From positions 1,215,627 through 1,279,626 of the forward strand of contig MTMB02000001.1 in assembly GCA_002011085.2 (NCBI GenBank): 64,000 nt of DNA, in the 5' to 3' direction. Of this stretch, positions 9,216 to 19,145 are shown in pieces. The stretch is from Candidatus Geothermarchaeum rappei (GTDB lineage Archaea > Thermoproteota > Nitrososphaeria > Geothermarchaeales > JDFR-13). Under the pieces are notes generated by a model. It made no database searches and was not told the origin of the DNA. It saw only the letters and a list, made by a program, of their open reading frames with translations. A program made the position numbers and the translations under genes. The stretch's first letter is position 1, and every line of letters starts with the position of its first letter.

Positions 9216-9605
9216 CTAGAAGTAACCATTCTTCTTCAGGTACTCCACAATCTCCTTAATAAGCCTCTCTCCTTCACCAGGCTCGATTATAGCGACTGAG
9301 GCGGCTGGGACATCTAAGCCAGCGCTTTTACCAAGTTCCTCCTTACTAGGTACGAAGATAAATGGAACACCCCTCTCCTTACATAACAATGGTAGATGCG
9401 CCACGATCTCAGGTGGATTTACATCCATAGCGATATAGACGAGCTTCGCCTTTCCACGCTCAACAGCCTTTGTAGTCTCGTTTGTTCCTCTCTTAACGCC
9501 ACGGACCTCTAGAGCATGCTTTAAAGCCTCGAAAGCAGCATCCAGATATTCCTTCGGCAACTCAAATGTTTCAAAAGGGCTCATACCCATCTCACGGTCA
9601 CCCAT
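9216..9605 (-). CDS. rpl7ae: ribosomal protein L7Ae (kink-turn binding)
   Basis: 129 residues. Core motif [22 protein letters not shown], then [26 protein letters not shown], the L7Ae/L30e/Gadd45 fold. It binds kink-turns in 23S rRNA and is also a core protein of C/D and H/ACA guide RNPs and of archaeal RNase P. Start ATG at 9605 has AGGTG seven bases upstream. It is the first gene of the minus-strand run ending with the nucleotidyltransferase-kinase; TATA-like boxes lie at 9626-9634 and 9650-9658. Confidence 0.96.
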   Translation of the reverse strand: MGDREMGMSPFETFELPKEYLDAAFEALKHALEVRGVKRGTNETTKAVERGKAKLVYIAMDVNPPEIVAHLPLLCKERGVPFIFVPSKEELGKSAGLDVPAASVAIIEPGEGERLIKEIVEYLKKNGYF

Positions 9606-9625
9606 ATTACACCTATCAAAAGTGA

Positions 9626-9658
9626 CTTATAAATCATATCATAAAGCCACATATAAAT
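9626..9658 (-). promoter_or_regulatory. TATA-box region upstream of the L7Ae operon
   Basis: On the minus strand two archaeal TATA-like boxes are visible, ATTTATATG at 9650-9658 and ATTTATAAG at 9626-9634. The distal box would start transcription about 20 bases before the L7Ae ATG; the proximal one would give an almost leaderless message. Inferred from sequence only. Confidence 0.5.
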
Positions 9659-9695
9659 TAATAAATGTAATTACTATAAGCCCCTTAGAGAGGCT

Positions 9696-11432
9696 TTAGT
9701 CATGGGTATATATTACAACCGCCTTCCTACCATCCTCTATAGAATCTAGTTTGAAGTATCCTAGGCGCTCCAGCTGAACAGGATTATCTATATCCTCCTC
9801 CAGTATATCCCTCTCCACCAATCCACTGAACTCCTTACCCGGGTATAGAAAGATACATTCTATGCTCGAGTCCATGGGAACCCAGTGTATAAAGGGATAC
9901 TTCATTCTAACAGCCTTCTTAACATCATTATCCTGGTAAGAGAGCTTTACTAACCTATCACCGACTTCATCCACAACATAGTTACCTATGTGGAGTAAGC
10001 GTATTGAAACACCGGGTTTAAATCTATCCCAGTCCTCGAAATCAATATAGAGACGGGCCCTACCATCAACGACGCCTATAACCAGCTCCCTATAACCCTT
10101 CTCAGGATAATCTGGATGCTTTCTAATCTTTATGTAAAGCTCCTCCTCAACCTCTATCTCCGCTATAAACGGGTTTCTAACCGCGAAATACCTGTTTGAA
10201 ATCGGGTCGATAATCTTCCTATTCTCAGCCGCCAATAGAGTCCAGTCTATAACGGCTGTCGAACTCTTGATTCCTATCTTGAGAATCAGGTTCTTAAGAG
10301 CCTGTGGATGAAAACCCCTTCTTCTCAAAGCAGCTATTGTAGCTAGGCGGAGGTCGTCGAAGCCTTCAAAAACTCCTTCTTGAATACCCCTGAGTATCTT
10401 GCTTTTACTCAGTATACCCTCTGGAATAGCTAGTTTACCATGATGTATTGTAGTCGGGGGCTTCCATCCCATATATGTATAGATATACCGCTGCTTCTCC
10501 TCATTAACCCTATGCTCCTCCCCCCTGAATATATGTGTCACACCCATGTAATGGTCATCCACGGCGCAGGAGAAGTTGTATAGGGGCCAGACGAAGTATT
10601 GGCTCCCTACACGTGGATGAGGATATCTCCTAGTATCTATTATCCTAAGGGCAGGCCAGTCCCTAATAGATGGATTTGGATGAGATAGATCCGTCTTTAT
10701 ACGGAGGACAGCCTCGCCCTCACCAAAGCCCCCTGAAACCATCTTCTCAAACAACTTCAGATTCTCCTCGGGAGGCTGATCCCTGTGTGGACAAGCCTGA
10801 CCGGCCTTGACAAGCTCTGAGAAATGCTCCCTACTACATAGACAGACATACGCATATCCCTTTTCAATAAGCTTCCTCGCCACGTCATAGTAGAGCTCGA
10901 GACGCTCACTCTGATAATATACCTCATCAGGTGGCGTACCCAGCCATTCAAGATCCTTGAGAATCATCTCATAGTAAATTGGCTCAGGCTTCTTAGTCCT
11001 TGGGTCAGTATCCTCAAACCTAAGTATGAACCTCCCCCTATACCTCCTAGCATATTCATATGATAGTAGGAGTGGCCTTAGGGAACCTAGGTGAAGGACG
11101 AAATCCGGATTTGGCGCGAACCTAGTTACAACCTTACCCTCAACCCCATCAGGTAGTGGAGGTAACACTCCCTCGGTATCCCTAGCCCTCTCCCTATGGG
11201 GGATGATCTCCTTTAGAGACTCGTATCTATGCATCTGCTCATCAGGATCTAGGGAGGATACTATGTCGACTACCTCCCTGATAATTGGTATGATCTCCCT
11301 AACCTTTGAGCGATACTCCGGCCTAGCACCTAATAATTTCTTGATCACGGCGTCGAAAGACGCCTTACCATCATGGGCCAGGGCATTCTCAAGTGCAAAG
11401 GCCTCTATAAGCTTCCTAAGTTCATTGGACAT
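9696..11432 (-). CDS. gltX: glutamyl-tRNA synthetase, archaeal type
   Basis: 578 residues. Helical N-terminal region to about residue 100, then the class I fold: HIGH-type VLHLGSLRPLLLSYEYARRY with preceding RFAPNPD, and KMSKS-type GILSKSKILRGI. The C-terminal anticodon-binding beta barrels resemble GlnRS, as expected for archaeal GluRS. Such enzymes usually charge both tRNA-Glu and tRNA-Gln, with amidation by GatDE or GatCAB; those are not in the window. It stands 29 bases downstream of the prenyltransferase gene. Confidence 0.95.
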   Translation of the reverse strand: MSNELRKLIEAFALENALAHDGKASFDAVIKKLLGARPEYRSKVREIIPIIREVVDIVSSLDPDEQMHRYESLKEIIPHRERARDTEGVLPPLPDGVEGKVVTRFAPNPDFVLHLGSLRPLLLSYEYARRYRGRFILRFEDTDPRTKKPEPIYYEMILKDLEWLGTPPDEVYYQSERLELYYDVARKLIEKGYAYVCLCSREHFSELVKAGQACPHRDQPPEENLKLFEKMVSGGFGEGEAVLRIKTDLSHPNPSIRDWPALRIIDTRRYPHPRVGSQYFVWPLYNFSCAVDDHYMGVTHIFRGEEHRVNEEKQRYIYTYMGWKPPTTIHHGKLAIPEGILSKSKILRGIQEGVFEGFDDLRLATIAALRRRGFHPQALKNLILKIGIKSSTAVIDWTLLAAENRKIIDPISNRYFAVRNPFIAEIEVEEELYIKIRKHPDYPEKGYRELVIGVVDGRARLYIDFEDWDRFKPGVSIRLLHIGNYVVDEVGDRLVKLSYQDNDVKKAVRMKYPFIHWVPMDSSIECIFLYPGKEFSGLVERDILEEDIDNPVQLERLGYFKLDSIEDGRKAVVIYTHD

Positions 11433-11461
11433 TATGACCTACCCTAAAGACACTAAATAAG

Positions 11462-12445
11462 CTATTTATCCCTATATATAATGAATCTGGCCATCTCCAT
11501 AAGATAGCTCCTAGCCTCGGATTCAGGCAGGTTCCTAAGAGCGTCTATCGCGTCATTATATAAACGCTTCATAAACTCCCTAGAATCCTCTATAGCTCCT
11601 GTAGAAACGATTAGATCAATAGCCTCCATCACCTCATCGTCGCCGGACCCCGGGTTGCCGAAGACCTTTAGAAACCTCTCCCTAGACCCACTATCCATAC
11701 GCTCCAATGCACTCAAGACAAGTATAGTCTTCTTACCGTTCCGAATATCATTTCCAACAGGCTTGCCAGTCACCTTCGGGTCGCCGACTATACCAAGTAT
11801 ATCATCAGCTATCTGAAAAGCGATCCCAATCTTACTGCCAAATTCCCTCAATAAACCAAGCTCCTCCTCAGACGCGCCTCCAACAACACCCCCTCCAACG
11901 GCGGAGGCCTCTATCAATGCACCGGTCTTCCTATAAACCATCTCCAGATACTGGTCGGGGGAGACGATATACTTGTCGGGTAATACATCCATCGTCTGCC
12001 CCATACATATCAAGTTCGAGGCATTTGCATATAGCTCAACTAGTTTAAGACCTGTTTCAGGCGGATAACTCCTGGATAATACATAGAATACATAGCTGAA
12101 TAGGAAGTCTCCAGCTATAATCGCCACCGGCTCCCCAAATAATATGTGTGTAGTCTTGACGCCACGCCTATACTCATCCCTATCCATTATATCATCATGG
12201 ATCAATGTGAAGTTATGGAGGAGCTCAATAGCAACTGCAGCCGGCATGGAATCCTCGAGTGAAGCCCCAAAAACCTCAGCGGATTTAATGAGTATAAATG
12301 GCCTAACCCTCTTCCCTCCACTTAAAACAAGGTGGAAAGAAGCTTCAACCAAGTCATCCGGACCCTCTATACCAGCCTTTATCCTTCTAATCTCTGCATC
12401 AACAAGCTCCTTGATCCTCTTCATCTCAGACCTCAAGTCTACCAT
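11462..12445 (-). CDS. idsA: polyprenyl (geranylgeranyl/farnesyl) diphosphate synthase
   Basis: 327 residues from the ATG at 12445, preceded by GGTGG. First aspartate-rich motif LIHDDIMDRDEYRRG, second ADDILGIVGD, and basic GGKRVRP near residue 50, all of the trans-isoprenyl diphosphate synthase family. It elongates IPP onto allylic diphosphates, probably to GGPP for archaeal membrane lipids. The start overlaps the end of the IPP isomerase gene, so substrate supply and elongation are one transcriptional unit. Chain length cannot be fixed by eye. Confidence 0.92.
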   Translation of the reverse strand: MVDLRSEMKRIKELVDAEIRRIKAGIEGPDDLVEASFHLVLSGGKRVRPFILIKSAEVFGASLEDSMPAAVAIELLHNFTLIHDDIMDRDEYRRGVKTTHILFGEPVAIIAGDFLFSYVFYVLSRSYPPETGLKLVELYANASNLICMGQTMDVLPDKYIVSPDQYLEMVYRKTGALIEASAVGGGVVGGASEEELGLLREFGSKIGIAFQIADDILGIVGDPKVTGKPVGNDIRNGKKTILVLSALERMDSGSRERFLKVFGNPGSGDDEVMEAIDLIVSTGAIEDSREFMKRLYNDAIDALRNLPESEARSYLMEMARFIIYRDK

Positions 12446-13566
12446 TATAACCACCTACTCTCCAAACCCCTCTGCCTAATCCACTCAAGCAGTTCTCCAG
12501 TTATGACGTAGTCCGCCTCCCTAAGCGAAGAGACGTTGGAGGCGCCTACCAAGAACATGCATATCCTTATTTCATGTATAACCTTCTCAAGGAACTCCTT
12601 CAGAGCCCCATTAAAATATGCTTTTAAAAAAGGCTGGGCCATTCCAGCTAGAGACGCCCCCAAGACCATCGACTTAACGATATCCACACCGCTACGGACT
12701 CCGCCAGAGGATATAACTGGTATATCTACGGCTGATAAAACCTCTATAAGTGAAGCGGCTGTTGGAATACCCCAGTTCCAGAACGCCTTGCCTACATCAG
12801 CCATAAGACCATCCTTCCTCAACATATTTCTATATACCTCTACAGCCGACCAACTCGTGCCTCCAGCCCCAGCAACATTTATAGCCGCCACCCCGATGGA
12901 CTCCAGTACCTTAGCCACCTCCATAGATATACCTGCTCCAGTCTCCTTCACAATGACTGGGACATCAAGGGCATCCACAGCCTCTGCAATAGCGTCTATA
13001 ACCCTGCTATGCTTAACCGTCGACTCATGCTGGACAGCCTCCTGCAATGGATTTAGGTGAATAGCCAGGGCATCGGCCTCTATCATGGAGACGATTTCAG
13101 AGGCTATTCCACCAGGGTCAGATACAATGTCATGGCCACCTACATTACCTATTATATAGCAGTCGGGGCATACATCCCTCATAACCCTATATGTATCCAC
13201 TAGATCCTTATTCAATAAACCAGCTTTCTGACTTCCGCATGAAACAGGTATATTATATTCTCCAGCGGCCTCCGCCAGAGCCCGATTTATCTCCATAGCC
13301 TTACGGGTACCACCTGTCATGGAGTCGATTAGAATAGGGTAGTTAAAAACCCTCCCTAAGAACTCTACCCTAGTATCTATATCATCTAGATCCATCTCTG
13401 GGAGGGCGTTGTGAATAAGGTGGATATCTTCGAACCACGTGGAGACCCTATAGTCGATATCCTCCTCCAGTATTATTTTAATATGCTCCAGCTTCCTCTC
13501 CTCAACAAACTCATCGTCGGATATACCCTTCATATGCATACACGCTTCCAGAGGCACTCCTCTCAA
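12445..13566 (-). CDS. fni: isopentenyl-diphosphate delta-isomerase, type 2 (FMN-dependent)
   Basis: Up to 373 residues. TIM-barrel flavoenzyme: RKLEHIKI near the start, PILIDSMTGGT, SCGSQKAGL, IGNVGGHD, HLNPLQEAVQ, VIVKETGAGIS and the phosphate-binding VISSGGVRSGVDIVKSMVLGA. It interconverts IPP and DMAPP. The start is uncertain: TTG at 13566, or ATG at 13539 with GGAAG upstream, giving about 364 residues. It heads a lipid operon with the prenyl diphosphate synthase. Confidence 0.93.
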   Translation of the reverse strand: MRGVPLEACMHMKGISDDEFVEERKLEHIKIILEEDIDYRVSTWFEDIHLIHNALPEMDLDDIDTRVEFLGRVFNYPILIDSMTGGTRKAMEINRALAEAAGEYNIPVSCGSQKAGLLNKDLVDTYRVMRDVCPDCYIIGNVGGHDIVSDPGGIASEIVSMIEADALAIHLNPLQEAVQHESTVKHSRVIDAIAEAVDALDVPVIVKETGAGISMEVAKVLESIGVAAINVAGAGGTSWSAVEVYRNMLRKDGLMADVGKAFWNWGIPTAASLIEVLSAVDIPVISSGGVRSGVDIVKSMVLGASLAGMAQPFLKAYFNGALKEFLEKVIHEIRICMFLVGASNVSSLREADYVITGELLEWIRQRGLESRWL

Positions 13567-13646
13567 AAAATCAAAGTAATATTGAATTATATAATGAAAA
13601 TCTCTAGATAAAAATAAAGATTAACTGCTTAAATATAATGGCAATT

Positions 13647-14522
13647 CTACTTCCACAGTATCTTGAAAGACGCGTATGCAACTACACTACTATAGTCCCC
13701 TGTAATGTCTCCACTACTACCATACTTTAGTAAAACGGGTTTAGAAGCCCCAAGTGAAGACGCGACATATAGGAGTGTGGCAACTGGACCATAGCCACAC
13801 ATCGAGACATTATACCTATATACCATGTCTATGACTCCCTGGGGATCCATGGCTAGGATCCTCTCCATAACATACCTATCCTTCTTCTCCGCCTCGGTAG
13901 ACGGTTCATAGTGGCTGAAGTCTGTAGACGCAATTATGAGATACGACTCCCTAGGATAAGCCTCAAGAACCTTGGATAAGGCGGAGCCCAGGGTATCAAC
14001 TGCACTCCATGTCTGCTGCATCATTACGATAGGTATAATCCTAAACTCCTTACCAGCCATGCTATAGATATACTGGAGAAAGGGTATCTGAACCTCTATA
14101 GAATGCTCATATGAATGGGCATCTGCATCCAACGCTATATATGGCTCGGTCTCAACCAGCTTATCCACAAACTCCCCATCTACATAAACATCGCCAAGTG
14201 GGAGACGCCAGACGCCTCCTGGATATACGGATATAGCTGCGCCAACTCCACTGTGGTTAGGCCCGATGATGATTATCTTGTCTGGAAGGCCATCGGCTGC
14301 CAAATGATAATATCCGTGGGAGGCGAAGGGACCACTATACATATAGCCTGCATGGGGAGATATGAGGCCAAAAATATTCCTAGGACCATTTATGTTAACC
14401 TTGGGCAGGGAGCCGGGGCCCAGTGGAGATAGGAACTGGGCCTCGATATCATTTATAAGCGCATCTCTACCAGATGGGTAAAAATATCCGGCTACAGCAG
14501 GCCTCCTCTCATATCTAGACAT
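13647..14522 (-). CDS. MEMO1 family protein (AmmeMemoRadiSam system protein B)
   Basis: 291 residues. RRPAVAGYFYPS at the N-terminus, GLISPHAGYMYSGP, IIGPNHSGVG, YEHSIEVQIPFLQY and IASTDFSHY; the conserved histidines and aspartate resemble an extradiol dioxygenase-like metal site. The archaeal function is unknown; MEMO is often encoded with an AMMECR1 protein and a radical-SAM protein, neither seen here. Here it follows S2 with an 8-base overlap, its common archaeal position. Confidence 0.92.
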   Translation of the reverse strand: MSRYERRPAVAGYFYPSGRDALINDIEAQFLSPLGPGSLPKVNINGPRNIFGLISPHAGYMYSGPFASHGYYHLAADGLPDKIIIIGPNHSGVGAAISVYPGGVWRLPLGDVYVDGEFVDKLVETEPYIALDADAHSYEHSIEVQIPFLQYIYSMAGKEFRIIPIVMMQQTWSAVDTLGSALSKVLEAYPRESYLIIASTDFSHYEPSTEAEKKDRYVMERILAMDPQGVIDMVYRYNVSMCGYGPVATLLYVASSLGASKPVLLKYGSSGDITGDYSSVVAYASFKILWK

Positions 14523-15150
14523 TCTCCGGCTGCACCATAAACTCCTCTATAGGGACGTCAATAACCTCATCCTCCTTGAGGATACCCTTCTCCCTAAGGA
14601 TGAGGACGGTTAATACCCATAGGAGGGCGGCGATGGAGAACTTACCCTTATTATTAGCGGGTATAGCGAGGTCTACAAACGCCCCATCAGAGTTTGTATC
14701 TACAAAGCTTACAATGGGGATCCTAGCCTTCACAGCCTCATCAACAGCCTGCTGGTCATATGTATGGTCTATGACTAGTAGAAATGATATCTCCTGATGA
14801 GTATCTAATATATAGTTTGTCAGGGTACCAGGTAGGAAACGGCCATGCATATATTTGAAGCCTGTCAGCTTACTCATCATCTCAAGTGCACGGGCGGCAT
14901 ACTCCCTACCGGAGAATACGAGTATCTCCTCAGGCTCATACATAGATAGGAATTTAGCCGCCACCTTAAGCCTCTCAAGGGTCTTAGTTAAGTCGATGAG
15001 ATAGAATCCACGTGGATGAATCGCATATATAAACTTCTCACTAAACCTAGTCTTGATATTACGGCCTAGGTGAACCCTATATTTCAATAGCAACTCCTTA
15101 TTAATCTCTATCTTCTCCTCTCCACTCACCGCCTCACTACCCACAGACAT
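14515..15150 (-). CDS. rps2: 30S ribosomal protein S2
   Basis: 211 residues. YRVHLGRNIKTRFSEKFIYAIHPRGFYLIDLTKT, then HGRFLPGTLTN, LLVIDHTYDQQAV and VSFVDTNSDGAFVDLAIPANNKGKFSI, all strongly conserved in S2. The ATG has GAGGAG seven bases upstream. Its place between enolase and MEMO is the standard archaeal order. Confidence 0.96.
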   Translation of the reverse strand: MSVGSEAVSGEEKIEINKELLLKYRVHLGRNIKTRFSEKFIYAIHPRGFYLIDLTKTLERLKVAAKFLSMYEPEEILVFSGREYAARALEMMSKLTGFKYMHGRFLPGTLTNYILDTHQEISFLLVIDHTYDQQAVDEAVKARIPIVSFVDTNSDGAFVDLAIPANNKGKFSIAALLWVLTVLILREKGILKEDEVIDVPIEEFMVQPENV

Positions 15151-15193
15151 TTCTCCTCAACACCTCAACAATATCACATATTAAATAACTAGG

Positions 15194-16441
15194 TTATTTA
15201 TTAATCGAAGAGGGAACTAGGCCCCCGAATTCATTCTCAATACGGATTATCTCGTTATGCTTAATAACTCTTTCCCCACCTACTACGCCGCATTTAAATA
15301 ACGTGGCTCCAAAGGCTATCGCCACATGAGCCAACTGTGGATATGGTGTCTCACCAGACCTATGTGAAACCACTATGAGTAAACCACCTCTACCAGCCTC
15401 TGCAACAGCGTCTCCAGCCTTAGTTAGGTCTCCGACTTGATTAGGCTTTATAATAATCCCATTTGCACTCTTCTTCTCCACACCCAGGGATACCCTAGAC
15501 TTGTTTGTTACAAAGAGGTCGTCGCCAACTATAAACGCCTTGTCACCAGCCTCCTCAGTCAACCTAGCAAAGCCTGTAAAGTCATTCTCCTCAAGCGGGT
15601 CCTCAACATACTTCAACTCATATTTATCGATCAACTCGAGGATGTAGCTAAGCTGCTCCTCCCCATCCCTATAGAGGTTCCTCCTAGGATAATAGTATTT
15701 CCCGAGCTCCCTATCCCATAGGGATGAGGCGGCTACATCCACCCCCAGGGAGAAATTTATGCCGGTCTCTCCCGAGACCATATCCATGGCTTCAATGACT
15801 ATCTCCAGCGCCTCCTCATCATTTAGGGAGGTTGTCCATGCCCCCTCGTCATTCTTACCCCCTGTGAAACATCGGTCTCTCTTAGCCAGGATCATTCCAG
15901 CAGCCTTATGTACTTTAACTAGTGAGTCAAACGCCTCTTGATAAGACCTTGCCTCCCGGGGGAATACAAGTATCTCCTGAATATCTATAGACCTGCCCCT
16001 AGCATGCTTTCCACCCCCTATTATGTTTCCGAGGGGGAGGGGGAGGCGGCTTGCATGGCCGTTGGAAAGCCAGTGGTATAGGGGCACCCCCATCTCCATA
16101 GCAGATACATCGGCACCCGCCATGGATAGGCCTAGGGAGACAGCTGCACCAAGCTTCTCATAGGATCCGGTGCCATCCAAATCATCTATAAACCCATCTA
16201 GCTCAGCCTGAGACTCGAATTTAAACCCAACCAGCTTCTGGGAGACAGTTGATAATGCTTCAAATGCTTTTCCAACATCATTGCCTGGGAACATGGGGAC
16301 TTCCTTCTCACCCGTACTCGCACCCGAGGGAGAGGCGAAGCGCCCCACGAACCCTCTTTTAGAAACTAGGGTAACCTCGATAGAGTATGATCCCCTCGAT
16401 GTGTATACTAGGGTCCCCCGGACATCACTAATCTCTACCAC
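15194..16441 (-). CDS. eno: enolase (divergent N-terminal domain)
   Basis: 415 residues. Interconverts 2-phosphoglycerate and phosphoenolpyruvate. Key residues kept: SGASTG loop, Q-E in [12 protein letters not shown] in KNDEGAW, metal ligands in [16 protein letters not shown] and VGDDLFVTN, catalytic lysine in [17 protein letters not shown] and the lysine of FKCG. Unusual points: the normal DSRGNPTVEVE is [10 protein letters not shown], and the KTGAPARSER segment reads [10 protein letters not shown]. The catalytic set is intact, so activity is expected, but the sequence is well away from typical enolase. Start is GTG. It lies in the usual slot between Rpo10 and S2. Confidence 0.88.
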   Translation of the reverse strand: MVEISDVRGTLVYTSRGSYSIEVTLVSKRGFVGRFASPSGASTGEKEVPMFPGNDVGKAFEALSTVSQKLVGFKFESQAELDGFIDDLDGTGSYEKLGAAVSLGLSMAGADVSAMEMGVPLYHWLSNGHASRLPLPLGNIIGGGKHARGRSIDIQEILVFPREARSYQEAFDSLVKVHKAAGMILAKRDRCFTGGKNDEGAWTTSLNDEEALEIVIEAMDMVSGETGINFSLGVDVAASSLWDRELGKYYYPRRNLYRDGEEQLSYILELIDKYELKYVEDPLEENDFTGFARLTEEAGDKAFIVGDDLFVTNKSRVSLGVEKKSANGIIIKPNQVGDLTKAGDAVAEAGRGGLLIVVSHRSGETPYPQLAHVAIAFGATLFKCGVVGGERVIKHNEIIRIENEFGGLVPSSINK

Positions 16442-16643
16442 CGGTGCCCAGCCTCCTATAAATCAGGAATTTATCGATTATCTCCACATGAGAGAGGATC
16501 ATCCTACGGCAGCAATATCTCTCCAAACCTATTTTATCGAGGGCCTCCTTCGGATCCATCCCACCCTCAACATACTCCCTAAACTTCCTATATTTATCGC
16601 CGATTACGGCGCCGCATGTAAAGCATCTAACAGGTATCATCAT
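16428..16643 (-). CDS. rpo10: RNA polymerase subunit Rpo10 (RpoN)
   Basis: 71 residues from the ATG at 16643 ([11 protein letters not shown]), preceded by GGTGAT; a TTG six bases upstream is an alternative. Invariant [15 protein letters not shown] and the paired cysteines of LERYCCRRM make the HVDP-type zinc-bundle. It sits at the base of the Rpo3/Rpo11 platform. It overlaps enolase by 14 bases and follows S9 closely. Confidence 0.96.
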   Translation of the reverse strand: MMIPVRCFTCGAVIGDKYRKFREYVEGGMDPKEALDKIGLERYCCRRMILSHVEIIDKFLIYRRLGTGGRD

Positions 16644-16652
16644 ATCCAAATA

Positions 16653-17057
16653 TCACCTATATGATGTCTGTTTCCTCCTCCTAGGCCCGGGCCCACCGAA
16701 TTTCTTGGGCTCAGTCCTCCTAGGATCACCAGCCAACAGTACTCTATCAAAGTTTAGATAGGTGTTTCTAAGCCTCTTACTCCTTGACACGCCTACAAGG
16801 GCCCTGGCGATCGCTATACTAGCGGCCTCAGCCTGGCCCATGAATCCACCGCCCCTAACATATACATCTATATCATACTGCCTAGCTATTGGATCTGCAA
16901 GTAGGAGGGTCTGGATAATCCTCATCCTAGCAACCTCAGGGGTATATACCTCTATAGGCACTCCATTAATCCTAACTTTACCACTGCCCTTTCTAATCAT
17001 GGCCCGGGCTATGGCCGTCTTCCTCTTACCTACGAAGAACTTCACGCCTCTACTCAC
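16653..17057 (-). CDS. rps9: 30S ribosomal protein S9
   Basis: 134 residues. FVGKRKTAIARAMIRKGSGKVRING, then VRGGGFMGQAEAASIAIARALV and the C-terminal PKKFGGPGPRRRKQTSYR whose basic tail reaches the P-site. Start is GTG overlapping the L13 stop (GTGA). Confidence 0.96.
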   Translation of the reverse strand: MSRGVKFFVGKRKTAIARAMIRKGSGKVRINGVPIEVYTPEVARMRIIQTLLLADPIARQYDIDVYVRGGGFMGQAEAASIAIARALVGVSRSKRLRNTYLNFDRVLLAGDPRRTEPKKFGGPGPRRRKQTSYR

Positions 17058-17527
17058 TCACCCAACACCTCCTTAAGCCTCTCCTCAACAGGTACCCAGC
17101 CTATTAGCCTAGAGATCTCCTCTAGATACATGTATGGATATGAGTTCTCCCTATAACGAGCCTCCTCATAGACCTTGAGTTCACCGGCTTTAATGAAATC
17201 GGGTACGCCACGATAGACCTTTAGACGTCTATATGCCTCCCTACCCTTAGTCTTCCTACGGGGCAGCATCCCCCTAACCACCCTCCTGAATATACCCTCT
17301 GGACTACGGGGGACAAATGGCCCATGGCGTCTGGGGTTGACGTTGGACCTAAGCCTCAGCTTCCTCATAAACCTCTCCAAGATACTATCCCTATTACTAC
17401 CAGTTATAATAACCTTCTCAACATTAACAACAGTAACCCTATTACCGTTTAACAACTCCTTAGCTATTATAGATGCTAGTCTACCCATAACCATATTACT
17501 CGCGTCAACTATAATCTCCCTAGACAA
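17054..17527 (-). CDS. rpl13: 50S ribosomal protein L13
   Basis: 157 residues. IIVDASNMVMGRLASIIAKELL, RRHGPFVPRSPEGIFRRVVRGMLPR and VYRGVPDF are conserved in archaeal and eukaryotic L13. It starts with TTG just before the L18e stop (8-base overlap), so translation is probably coupled. Confidence 0.95.
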   Translation of the reverse strand: MSREIIVDASNMVMGRLASIIAKELLNGNRVTVVNVEKVIITGSNRDSILERFMRKLRLRSNVNPRRHGPFVPRSPEGIFRRVVRGMLPRRKTKGREAYRRLKVYRGVPDFIKAGELKVYEEARYRENSYPYMYLEEISRLIGWVPVEERLKEVLGE

Positions 17528-17876
17528 TTATCTTCACCCCACTACCATTCGGATATTTATTAACCAACTCCTCAATAGACAATACCTCACATCCCGCATC
17601 TTTAAGCTTTTTAATCGCCATCTCACTATATGAGAAGGCGCCTACGACAACCTTATGATCCATGAACCCCGCTCCAAGAACCTTGCCTGGAACCACCACT
17701 ATATCGCCGTCACTAGTATATCTATTTATCTTAGAGATGTTTACAGCGACCCTCCTCCTTTTAGGCTTCTCCATAATCTCCCTTACACGTTTCCATATAG
17801 GCGCATCATATTTATTCGCTGTCCTCCTAAGGAGGTTTAGCGTCTTCACCAAAAACTTGTTCTCAGGCTTAGACAT
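17520..17876 (-). CDS. rpl18e: 50S ribosomal protein L18e
   Basis: 118 residues; L15-like fold. VAVNISKINRYTSDGDIVVVPGKVLGAG and VVGAFSYSEMAIKKLKDAGCEVLSIEEL are diagnostic. The ATG overlaps the end of Rpo3 by 8 bases; L13 follows with a similar overlap. Confidence 0.95.
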   Translation of the reverse strand: MSKPENKFLVKTLNLLRRTANKYDAPIWKRVREIMEKPKRRRVAVNISKINRYTSDGDIVVVPGKVLGAGFMDHKVVVGAFSYSEMAIKKLKDAGCEVLSIEELVNKYPNGSGVKIIV

Positions 17877-18720
17877 TCTCCAGACTCACCTCATTAAGTG
17901 AAGAATAGAAATCATCAAGCTTCTTAATAACCTCATCAAAAGCAAGCGAGAGAATCTCTATAGGCCTAAGCTGTCCAATGGACTCGAGATAAAGTATACT
18001 CGAGGTCTCGTCAATACTCACTTTAATAATATCTGGACAGGCCTCCATACATAATCCACATGTAGTGCATTTATACAGATCCTTAACTATCAACTGACCC
18101 TTCTTAACAGCTAATACACCCTTTGGACAGGCCTCTACACACTTCTTACACTTCTTATTACACCCAGTCTTCTTAATCCTTATGACTGGAAGACCTCTAA
18201 CTACGGATACGGATACGGGAGACCACTTAGCGTGATCCTTTCCACGACCCATATACGCCCACATCTCGGCCTCAATACCCTGGCCAGGAGCTAGTCGGAC
18301 TATCTCAATATCGCCTGACACAGGCTTTACATCTGGATCCTTAGACTTTATATCGGAGGATAAGACGGTGATAGGCTTATCTTTAGCCTCTATAGTGAGT
18401 GTCAACTCAGCATACTCAGGCTTCGAACCCTCTTCATCCGGGGCCTCCTCAGGCAAAGCATATTTGCCTAGTGGCGTCGTGAGGGGGATTAAACCAAGTC
18501 TATGCGCTAGCATATCATCATTCATCAGAGAATCATTTCTAAAGATAAATACCCTCTCTATGGCTAGGGTAGGGACGTGGGAGATTATAACCCTCCTAAT
18601 AGAGTTGGCCATTGTAACAGGTATATTACGTAGGAGGACCATGATCCTATTATCACTTTCCTCAATAAACTCGATCTTGAAAGACCTAGTTGACTTCTTG
18701 GAGGTTGATTTCTTCGTCAT
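17869..18720 (-). CDS. rpo3: RNA polymerase subunit Rpo3 (RpoD) with a double 4Fe-4S domain
   Basis: 283 residues. N-terminal and C-terminal parts are the alpha-like dimerisation platform that pairs with Rpo11 ([20 protein letters not shown]-terminal [13 protein letters not shown]). Inserted near residues 180-230 is a ferredoxin domain with two complete cysteine sets: [13 protein letters not shown] and [12 protein letters not shown]. Many archaeal Rpo3 proteins have lost one or both clusters, so two intact sets suggest a functional Fe-S, possibly redox-sensitive, assembly site. Coupled to S11 upstream and L18e downstream by overlaps. Confidence 0.96.
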   Translation of the reverse strand: MTKKSTSKKSTRSFKIEFIEESDNRIMVLLRNIPVTMANSIRRVIISHVPTLAIERVFIFRNDSLMNDDMLAHRLGLIPLTTPLGKYALPEEAPDEEGSKPEYAELTLTIEAKDKPITVLSSDIKSKDPDVKPVSGDIEIVRLAPGQGIEAEMWAYMGRGKDHAKWSPVSVSVVRGLPVIRIKKTGCNKKCKKCVEACPKGVLAVKKGQLIVKDLYKCTTCGLCMEACPDIIKVSIDETSSILYLESIGQLRPIEILSLAFDEVIKKLDDFYSSLNEVSLENV

Positions 18721-19145
18721 AGTCTTCTACCCCTACGTCCACCAGGCCTCCTAGTCCTGTCATGAGGCATTGGAGTAACATCCTCGACAATCCCTATCTT
18801 GAGGCCACTCCTAGCCAATGTCCTGATAGCTGCCTGTGCACCCGGACCAGGTATAGGGGAGAAATGTCCACCTACACCCCTAACCTTTAGATGCACGCCT
18901 ACAACGCCTTTAGACAGGGCAACTTCAGCAGCCTTCTTAGCAGCCATCATAGCGGCATACGGGCTGCCCTCATACCTATCTGCCTTCACAAACATCCCGC
19001 CAGATGTGATTACAATGGTCTCGGCACCAGTCAAGTCCGTTATATGGACGATTGTATTGTTTAGACTAGAGTAGATATGGGCGACTCCCCACAACTCCTT
19101 CTTAGCCTTCTTAGTTGATTTAGGCGTCTCACTGCTCACCTTCAA
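18717..19145 (-). CDS. rps11: 30S ribosomal protein S11
   Basis: Up to 142 residues. [49 protein letters not shown] and the C-terminal [20 protein letters not shown] are invariant S11 motifs. The start is either TTG at 19145 or GTG at 19139; both lie inside the end of S4. Confidence 0.96.
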   Translation of the reverse strand: MKVSSETPKSTKKAKKELWGVAHIYSSLNNTIVHITDLTGAETIVITSGGMFVKADRYEGSPYAAMMAAKKAAEVALSKGVVGVHLKVRGVGGHFSPIPGPGAQAAIRTLARSGLKIGIVEDVTPMPHDRTRRPGGRRGRRL

